Part shown: one piece after another, positions 22,346-28,052 of the stretch
Layout: each line of letters begins with the position of its first letter
Numbering within the stretch: position 1 is the first letter of the stretch
From: Oscillospiraceae bacterium
GTDB lineage: Bacteria; Bacillota; Clostridia; Oscillospirales; Ruminococcaceae
DNA length: 28,052 bases
NCBI GenBank assembly: GCA_016303195.1
Contig: JAEDMD010000003.1
Span: 1 to 28,052 of the forward strand
Direction: 5' to 3'
Notes under the pieces: model-generated
Database searches by the model: none
Told to the model about the DNA's origin: nothing
The model's input: only the letters and a program-made list of their open reading frames with translations
Translations under genes and position numbers: made by a program

Positions 22346-24160
22346 ATGATAATGGAAAATAACGAGAATAACGAAAACAACGTTGCAGAACCTCAGCCTG
22401 CACCGACACCGCCTACGCCGCCAAAACCGAAATTAGCTTTCAAACGGCGGAAAGACGGAAGTATAAGGGCGCTGGTCTTTAAAGCCGATACCGAATCACC
22501 GAAGATAGTTTCTGTTCAGAAAGTCGGGAATATCGCTCTTACCTTTCTCTCGGCGCTCGTATTCATAGTCACCGTGATCGCAACACTTTACTATGTGATA
22601 GTCCTGTCAAGGGCGGAATTCCATGCAGACTGCACCGACACGATCATGTGGGCAAATGCTTCATACGAATCGGGAAAGGTCTATGACCCCAACTTCAAAT
22701 ATGCCTGCTTCCTGCCGTTCGGAACGAATCTCATAATGTACCCGTTACTGCACTTTTTCGGGCTTTCGCTGACTACGCATCTTCTGGGAATGACGGGATT
22801 TTTCGTTATCATAACCTCCTGCCTGTTCCTGATGCAGATGGTGACAGGTTCGGATATAAAGGGCGCTTGTCTGGGAACTTCCGCATTCCTTGCCATTACT
22901 CTCTCATCAAGAAAGCTGAGGGAGATATTCTGGGGGCATACCATCTACTATACTCTCGGAATACTGTTCCTGATCGTTGCGGTCATGCTTTATTTCAGGC
23001 TGAAAAAGCTGTCGGAAATAAAGATACAGCTTAAAGAACAGGGGAAACATTCCTCTCTGCTGACATTCAGACTGACAGCATATGTGTGCGTGTTCGGACT
23101 TTTCATCATGCTTGCGTCAACGGATGGCATATCTGCACTTTCCATCTTCCTGCTTCCGTTCATTGCGGCAGTTGCGGCTGAATATTTCGTTGACAGGGAT
23201 AACCGAATCGTAAGCATAAAAAGCTGTAAAAAGCTGATACAGGTTCTTATCATGGCGATAATGGCTGTTCTGGGTATCCTCCTCAACAATGTCTGGGTGG
23301 GTGATCTCTATGCAGGCTATCAGGAGGCAAACTCCGAATATTCCGCAATGGCTTCATGGCCCGATCATGTGAAAAATCTTCCTATGGCATGGATAAATCT
23401 TCTCGGCGTGAAGAATATGGCGGGAACTCCTCTCATGAAGGGCGACGGCTTGTCGAATCTGTTCTTTGTCATAAATGCCGTTATGCTTGCGGTAATACCG
23501 ATAGTTGCAACGTGCTACTACAAACGCTACACCAAAAAAGACATGGCTATGCGCTTCTGGGTGTGGATACACTGGGCGGTAACTGCAATAGTTCTTCTGG
23601 GCTATATATGCGGTATCCTCTCGGCGGCTGAGTGGAGACTTACACCTATCGTGGGAACTGCGCTGATACTGAGCGTATTATTTATCAGATGGGCGGTCGC
23701 AAACAGGACAAGCGCTTCACGAATGGCTGTGCTGATAGCTTTGCCGATGATAATAGTCAGCTTTATCAATGTTTTCTCAATGCTGAGTTCACCGAAGGAT
23801 GCATACAAGGACAATGACCTTTTCGGCATAGTGGAATCCCTTGAGGATTACGGCCTTGAAAATGGCTATGCTACGTTCTGGAACTGCAATTCCATCACTG
23901 TTGTTTCCGGCAGTAAGATAAAAGTCCGTGAGGTCACTGTTGATAACAGCGGTGTGAAGAAAAGACATTATCAGTCATCGAAGAAATGGTTTGACGAAAT
24001 GAATGACGATGATGAATATTTCCTCCTGCTGAACAATTACGAATATTCTGTACTGAATGAGAATGTTCCCGATATCAGGGACAGCGCATCACAGGAATAT
24101 TCCACCAATGTCAATGACAACCTCTACCATATTTTAGTTTTTGACCACAGCATTTTTTAA
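22346..24160 (+). CDS. Large polytopic membrane protein, probable GT-C-type glycosyltransferase
   Basis: A protein of about 604 residues. The N-terminus is cytosolic, Asn/Pro-rich and basic (PQPAPTPPTPPKPK, KRRKDG). About 11-12 hydrophobic helices start near residue 65, and a soluble C-terminal domain covers about 490-604. After the first helix comes an outer loop with acidic residues (AEFHADCTDTIMWANASYESG), the place where GT-C lipid-linked sugar transferases keep their catalytic Asp. No family signature is complete, so the assignment is tentative. Position after the FAD enzyme and GtrA supports envelope glycan work. Start choice is uncertain between GTG 22343, ATG 22346 and ATG 22352; AGGA at 22338 is weak and fits 22346 or 22352. 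Confidence 0.7.
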   Translation: MIMENNENNENNVAEPQPAPTPPTPPKPKLAFKRRKDGSIRALVFKADTESPKIVSVQKVGNIALTFLSALVFIVTVIATLYYVIVLSRAEFHADCTDTIMWANASYESGKVYDPNFKYACFLPFGTNLIMYPLLHFFGLSLTTHLLGMTGFFVIITSCLFLMQMVTGSDIKGACLGTSAFLAITLSSRKLREIFWGHTIYYTLGILFLIVAVMLYFRLKKLSEIKIQLKEQGKHSSLLTFRLTAYVCVFGLFIMLASTDGISALSIFLLPFIAAVAAEYFVDRDNRIVSIKSCKKLIQVLIMAIMAVLGILLNNVWVGDLYAGYQEANSEYSAMASWPDHVKNLPMAWINLLGVKNMAGTPLMKGDGLSNLFFVINAVMLAVIPIVATCYYKRYTKKDMAMRFWVWIHWAVTAIVLLGYICGILSAAEWRLTPIVGTALILSVLFIRWAVANRTSASRMAVLIALPMIIVSFINVFSMLSSPKDAYKDNDLFGIVESLEDYGLENGYATFWNCNSITVVSGSKIKVREVTVDNSGVKKRHYQSSKKWFDEMNDDDEYFLLLNNYEYSVLNENVPDIRDSASQEYSTNVNDNLYHILVFDHSIF

Positions 24161-24178
24161 GAATTGAAAATGATTTGC

Positions 24179-24210
24179 AGGGACGGCACATCTGCCGTCC
24201 CTTTATAATT
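24179..24210 (+). terminator. Terminator after the polytopic protein gene
   Basis: A perfect 10-bp stem (AGGGACGGCA 24179-24188 with TGCCGTCCCT 24193-24202) with a CATC loop is followed by TTATAATTT. The preceding TTTGCAGGGACGG looks like a GTAG hairpin with T changed to C, suggesting a repeat taken over as terminator. Confidence 0.7.
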
Positions 24211-24225
24211 TATTCATTAATATAT

Positions 24226-24260
24226 CAAAAAGGGGATCACTTTACAAACGGTGATACCCT
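24226..24260 (-). terminator. Terminator of the MacAB-like operon
   Basis: On the minus strand a 10-base stem with one mismatch (AGGGTATCAC 24260-24251 with GTGATCCCCT 24240-24231) and 10-base loop is followed by a T run (24230-24227). It lies about 20 bases beyond the permease stop. Confidence 0.8.
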
Positions 24261-24280
24261 TTACATCTTTTATTGGCTTG

Positions 24281-25600
24281 TTATTCGTAGCGGAGTGCTT
24301 CGATGGGGTCAAGTTTTGCGGCTTTTCCTGCTGGATAGATTCCGAAGAATACACCGATTATGGTTGAGAATATCAGCGATGCGATTATTGCTGTTACCGA
24401 TACCCTTATATCAAGCGAGAGTACATCCGCATATTCGGGATTGGACTTTATCACTAAGTTTCCTATGACCTCCACCAGTTTGCCGTTCAGCATTCCTATA
24501 AGGACTCCTATTCCTCCGCCCACAAGACAGAGAATGGATGATTCTATCAGGAATTGCGTTCTTATCGTGCTGTTCTTTGCGCCGAGGGCTTTTCGTATGC
24601 CTATCTCACGGGTTCTCTCAGTGATGCTTACCATCATGATGTTCATTACTCCGATTCCGCCTACAAGAAGCGATATTGCCGCAATTACAGCAAGTACGAC
24701 TGTAAGGATGTTGATATACATTTCTATTTCGTCCATGTCGTCGGAAAAATCATAGATAAATGGTATCCATAATTCTGAATTGGCATATTTCTCATCATAG
24801 AATGCCTGTATCTCCTTGACTGCATCCTGACTTGATATCTTCTTGCTGTTGATGTAGTAGCGTGGATAACGGGTGCTATCCTTTGATGCCTCTTTCAGCC
24901 TTGTGGATGTATAGTAGGGGATAAATACGGGAGTTGCCAGATCTTCCTGCTTAGTGCCGATATATTCCGAGCCTCTGAAATATGAGTCTGACAGCTTATA
25001 CAATCCGACGATATTGAAGTGGACTTTGCCAACGCCGTTGATGTTGATATCTATATCCTCACCGATGGGGTCTTTGCCTTTTCCGAAATACTGCTCGGCA
25101 AATATAGTGGAAACGATGGCAGTATGCTTTTTCTGTCTGTTGTCCTCCTCGGAGGGATATCTGCCTTCCACCAGCTTGTAGTAGTTTTTCTCGTCACGGA
25201 TGAAGCCTTCGGATGCTCCGTATACTTCAACATTCACGACTTTGCTGCTGCTTTTTCTCAGCGTTCCCGAACCGACCATATTTTCACGGACAACAAGATA
25301 TTTGCCGTCGAATTTTTCTTCCAGTTCATCCAGCATTGCGGAAGTTATATATTCATCATCGTCCATACGTCTGTAATTCTCCTCAGGTGTATCATCGAGC
25401 ATAGTATATGATGTGAATACAAGTCGGCCTACCATTGAATTGAATGCGCCTATAAACGTATCTTTCAGCGAGTTTCCGATGGTGGTGATGGTAATTACCG
25501 CACTTATTCCGATGATGATACCGAGCATTGTGAGAATTGAGCGGAACTTGTTTGATCTCAGCGACGAAAGTGCAAGGCGGACATTTTCAAGTAAGTACAT
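24281..25600 (-). CDS. MacB-type ABC transporter permease
   Basis: A 439-residue permease of the MacB/FtsX type. One N-terminal helix (about 22-42, SILTMLGIIIGISAVITITT) is followed by a large extracellular periplasmic-core-like domain (about 45-310), then three C-terminal helices (VVLAVIAAISLLVGGIGVM, SSILCLVGGGIGVLIGML, TAIIASLIFSTIIGVFFGI). The cytosolic ERTREIGIRKALGA motif contacts the ATPase, and the C-terminus is the family end DPIEALRYE. The start at 25600 is chosen because GGAGG lies 8 bases upstream; an in-frame GTG two codons earlier is less likely. It overlaps the ATPase gene by 14 bases. Confidence 0.93.
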   Translation of the reverse strand: MYLLENVRLALSSLRSNKFRSILTMLGIIIGISAVITITTIGNSLKDTFIGAFNSMVGRLVFTSYTMLDDTPEENYRRMDDDEYITSAMLDELEEKFDGKYLVVRENMVGSGTLRKSSSKVVNVEVYGASEGFIRDEKNYYKLVEGRYPSEEDNRQKKHTAIVSTIFAEQYFGKGKDPIGEDIDININGVGKVHFNIVGLYKLSDSYFRGSEYIGTKQEDLATPVFIPYYTSTRLKEASKDSTRYPRYYINSKKISSQDAVKEIQAFYDEKYANSELWIPFIYDFSDDMDEIEMYINILTVVLAVIAAISLLVGGIGVMNIMMVSITERTREIGIRKALGAKNSTIRTQFLIESSILCLVGGGIGVLIGMLNGKLVEVIGNLVIKSNPEYADVLSLDIRVSVTAIIASLIFSTIIGVFFGIYPAGKAAKLDPIEALRYE

Positions 25601-26297
25601 CAGCACCGCCTCCTTTGCTGTCGGAAACTATCTTTCCGTCGTTGATAGTGAGTATTCTGTCAGTCTCAGCCGCAAGTTCATTGCTGTGAGTGATGAGGAC
25701 GATGGTCTTATGCTCCTCCTTGTTCAGTCTGTGGAAAATATCCATGACCATTCTTCCTGTTGCTGAATCGAGAGCGCCTGTGGGTTCATCCGCAAGGAGT
25801 ATCGACGGGGAATTAGCCATAGCTCTTGCAATTGCGATACGCTGTTTCTGACCGCCTGAAAGTTCATTCGGGTTATGGTCAGCACGGTCGCTCATGCCCA
25901 CTATGTCCAACAGCTCCTCTGCACGTTTTCTGCGTTCTTTTCTGCCTATGCCTGCATAAAGCATGGGAAGCTCAACATTTTCGATGGCATTTGTCCTTGA
26001 TATGAGGTTGAAGTTCTGGAACACGAAGCCGATCTCCTTATTGCGGATGTCGCTAAGTTCCGAATCGTCAAGCTCCGATATGTCAGTTCCGTTGAGTTCG
26101 TATATTCCCGAAGTAGGGCGGTCGAGAGCGCCGATAATATTCATCAGTGTACTCTTGCCCGAACCCGATGGGCCGACTATCGCAGTAAATTCACCCTCAT
26201 TTATTTCCAGATCCATCCCGTGAAGTATTTCCAGCTCATTAGGCAGTCCTATGTAAAATTTTTTGACTATGTTGTGCATGGAAATAATTTTTCTCAT
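25587..26297 (-). CDS. MacB/LolD-type ABC transporter ATP-binding protein
   Basis: A 236-residue ATPase with Walker A GPSGSGKST (42-50), Q loop FVFQNFNLI, signature LSGGQKQR (146-153), Walker B ILLADEPTGALD (166-177) and the H-loop ITHSNE. PNELEILHGMDLEINEGE and the A-loop region are typical of the MacB/LolD/YknY group that drives mechanotransmission-type exporters. The ATG at 26297 follows the adaptor stop by 4 bases, and GGAGG lies about 12 bases upstream; longer frames start with TTG and would add 11 residues. It acts with the adaptor and permease of the same operon. Confidence 0.95.
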   Translation of the reverse strand: MRKIISMHNIVKKFYIGLPNELEILHGMDLEINEGEFTAIVGPSGSGKSTLMNIIGALDRPTSGIYELNGTDISELDDSELSDIRNKEIGFVFQNFNLISRTNAIENVELPMLYAGIGRKERRKRAEELLDIVGMSDRADHNPNELSGGQKQRIAIARAMANSPSILLADEPTGALDSATGRMVMDIFHRLNKEEHKTIVLITHSNELAAETDRILTINDGKIVSDSKGGGADVLT

Positions 26298-26301
26298 TGG
26301 G

Positions 26302-27744
26302 TTATTCTTCCTCCGATTGTTCCAGTTCAACAGTATCGCCGTCGGAGATATTGTAAGAACCTGTTAAAACGATATCCCCTCTGTGAAGGCGGTCAGAAGC
26401 GATCTCAGTGTAGTAGTCGCCCTCAAAGCCCTTTTTCACAAGCACCTTGGATACCTTGTATGTACCGTTTTCGTCTTCTGTCGCAAGCCATACATAATTT
26501 TCATCGTTGTCGTCAGTGAGTATCGAATCATATGGTACACATACCACATCTTCAACTTCATCTAGGATTATCTTTGCATTTGCAGACATACCGATGAGGA
26601 GCTTTCCGGGATCGTTAACTGATATCTCGACAGTGTATCCGCCTGTTGTGTCAACGCCTGCGCCTGATGATATCTTTTCAACACGTGTGACTTTGCCCTC
26701 GATGGTGTCCTCGCCGATAGCATTTGCAGTAATATCAACGGGCAGATCCTCCTTCACATTGAGAACGTCATTTTCGTTGACTTTTCCTGTGACGATAAGG
26801 GAAGAAGCATCGCTGATAGTCATGATATCGGCAGACATAGGAGTTGAGCCCTCGGTAATGCGGAGGTCTGAGATGATACCGTCCATAGGAGTGACAACAG
26901 TGCATTTCTCGATCTGTTCGCTGAGCTTTCTGAGCCTGTCGGTAGTGGCTGTATCGGTGTTGGTGTACTGTTCCTGATCTATGGTATCCTGAGCATTCTG
27001 GATGAGATTGTCAGCGGATTTTTCCACATCCTCGTATGCTCTCTTTGCGGCAGTGATGGCATCGTCATAGGAAGAAAGCATTTCATGCTCGGCAGTGAGT
27101 TCATTATTGAGGATAGCGGATTTTGCTTTAAGCTCCTCCCACTGAGCTTCCTTTGCCTTGAATTCTTCTTCGTTATCAGTCTCATACATCTCGGCATAGA
27201 CTGTATCTATATTCTTATTGATCTCGTTGAACTGGTTGACTTTGTTGTTGTAGTTTTCATAAGCCTGATCTCTCTTGTTGTAGGCATCGTCAATATCCTG
27301 CTGAGCCTTTGAGAGAGCATTTGCCTTGTCACGGCGGGCATTTTCGAGGTTACGCTGATTTATGCCGTGAGTGTAATTCTGAGCGCCCTGTGTTCTTGAA
27401 TTGCTGTCGGAGAGAGAGTCGAATTCCTCCTGAAGCGAGGTGCTGTCGAAAATACAGAGAACGTCGCCTTTTTTAACAGCATCACCTTTGCGGACGTTGA
27501 GTTTTTCCACTTTAAGAGTAGGATCGCCTGTGATGGTCATACTGGACTTTCCTGAAACTGTACCCGAAAGAGTGATATACTGAGAAAGATCCTGTTTCAT
27601 GACTTTTCCGCTGGTGCAGGTAATATCGGGGATTTTGCTGCTGCCTGCGGTTTTTGCATATACAACACCTCCTGCAATGGCGGCGATTACCAGTGCTGTT
27701 ACCACCCATTTGACAGCACCGTGTTTTTTCTTTGATCTGCTCAT
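26302..27744 (-). CDS. MacA/HlyD-type membrane fusion (adaptor) protein
   Basis: A 480-residue adaptor with a cytosolic basic start, one membrane helix (about 12-30), a split biotinyl-lipoyl-like domain (GDAVKKGDVLCIFDS, and TVVTPMDGIISDLRITEG), and between them a long charged coiled-coil hairpin (about 125-275) rich in Lys, Glu, Gln and Asn. Beta-barrel and membrane-proximal domains follow, with the motif VCVPYDSILTD and the end VLTGSYNISDGDTVEL. The Gram-positive three-gene arrangement is like YknXYZ of Bacillus or peptide/antibiotic exporters; the substrate is not evident. AAGGGAA lies 9 bases before the ATG. It is the first gene of the operon. Confidence 0.92.
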   Translation of the reverse strand: MSRSKKKHGAVKWVVTALVIAAIAGGVVYAKTAGSSKIPDITCTSGKVMKQDLSQYITLSGTVSGKSSMTITGDPTLKVEKLNVRKGDAVKKGDVLCIFDSTSLQEEFDSLSDSNSRTQGAQNYTHGINQRNLENARRDKANALSKAQQDIDDAYNKRDQAYENYNNKVNQFNEINKNIDTVYAEMYETDNEEEFKAKEAQWEELKAKSAILNNELTAEHEMLSSYDDAITAAKRAYEDVEKSADNLIQNAQDTIDQEQYTNTDTATTDRLRKLSEQIEKCTVVTPMDGIISDLRITEGSTPMSADIMTISDASSLIVTGKVNENDVLNVKEDLPVDITANAIGEDTIEGKVTRVEKISSGAGVDTTGGYTVEISVNDPGKLLIGMSANAKIILDEVEDVVCVPYDSILTDDNDENYVWLATEDENGTYKVSKVLVKKGFEGDYYTEIASDRLHRGDIVLTGSYNISDGDTVELEQSEEE

Positions 27745-27784
27745 TGATTTTCGTTCCCTTCATAATTTAGTTAATATATGTAAA

Positions 27785-27813
27785 ATGATATCATATTTCA
27801 ATATCAAAGTCAA
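27785..27813 (-). promoter_or_regulatory. Promoter of the MacAB-like operon
   Basis: Minus-strand -35 TTGACT (27813-27808) and -10 TATCAT (27790-27785) are separated by 17 bases, about 40 bases upstream of the adaptor start codon. The MITE-like element begins 20 bases further upstream. Confidence 0.75.
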
Positions 27814-27832
27814 GACGCAATAAATTGGGAGT

Positions 27833-28052
27833 AACGGCAACAGCGTTTACTTTTAAAAAATATAAAAAAGCGCCGCAGGCGCACGTTCTGGGGTCAAGGG
27901 GGATGTTATCTCCCTTGCAGGGGGTGAATGAGGGTGACTCCCCACAGTGTGGGGAGATGTCAGCATAGCTGACAGAGGGGACGGGCTCCTGTTAGGAGAC
28001 AGAGTCCCCCTGACAAAGCAGTAAAGCAAGCGCAGCGAGGCTTTACGGACGT
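27833..28052 (+). mobile_element. MITE-like element, one-module form, cut by window end
   Basis: It starts with the terminal repeat ACGGCAACAGCGTTTACTTT, then the A run and GCGCCGCAGGCGC hairpin (27870-27882; a terminator when read leftward). It continues collinear with the other copies to GCTTTACGGACGT at the window edge, so the right end is not visible. One copy of the roughly 65-nt module (GTGACTCCCCACAGTGTGG to GCTCCTGTTAGGAG) is present at the second internal site; the first site is empty. Confidence 0.8.

Noticed and set aside
26298..26330. TTG start adding 11 residues to the ABC ATPase
   Set aside because: It overlaps the adaptor stop and contains the ribosome site of the ATG at 26297.
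1..28052. tRNA or rRNA genes, integrase sites or phage genes
   Set aside because: None was recognised on reading both strands; a covariance-model scan was not possible here.

Overview
The window looks like a chromosomal segment of a fibre-degrading Ruminococcus-type Clostridium (Oscillospiraceae). Four things point there: a secreted pectate lyase that ends in a type I dockerin, Gram-positive Shine-Dalgarno sequences and promoters, a T-box riboswitch in front of the tryptophan operon, and intergenic regions packed with short G-rich hairpin repeats. No plasmid, phage or rRNA/tRNA genes are visible.

Layout. 1-1182: the 3' part of a PhoR-type sensor kinase, followed by a six-unit tandem array of hairpin repeats. 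1616-2605 (minus): meso-diaminopimelate dehydrogenase. 2994-5531 (minus): an 845-residue modular pectate lyase (PL1-like, CBM6-like, unknown module, dockerin). 5961-9623 (plus): a compact run of six genes behind a consensus promoter: small membrane protein, endonuclease III, LRR protein, YjbQ-family protein, sirtuin and lipoprotein. 9770-18320 (plus): the trp operon, with promoter, Trp T-box with intrinsic terminator, then trpE-trpG-trpD-trpC-trpF-trpB-trpA. 18578-19438 (minus): a secreted ComEC-like metallo-beta-lactamase-fold protein. 20053-24160 (plus): FAD oxidoreductase, GtrA flippase-like protein and a large polytopic protein, a plausible envelope glycan-modification set. 24281-27744 (minus): a MacA/MacB-like export system (adaptor, ATPase, permease).

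The trp genes together convert chorismate to tryptophan, and the T-box would couple their transcription to uncharged tRNA-Trp. Unusually, the operon is interrupted at three junctions by repeat blocks of about 170-860 bp.

The most interesting non-genic content is two repeat systems. The first is about 36 hairpins that share a GTAG 5' foot but differ in stem sequence. They resemble REP elements handled by Y1 (RAYT) transposases, all lie between genes, and are sometimes joined to 7-bp tandem repeats. The second is a roughly 330-bp MITE-like element with about 22-bp terminal inverted repeats. One copy has a perfect 11-bp target duplication. Three copies differ by presence or absence of a roughly 65-nt palindrome-rich module at two fixed internal sites, and each copy carries an intrinsic terminator at one end. 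A relative of the module also sits inside the loop of one GTAG hairpin, linking the two systems.
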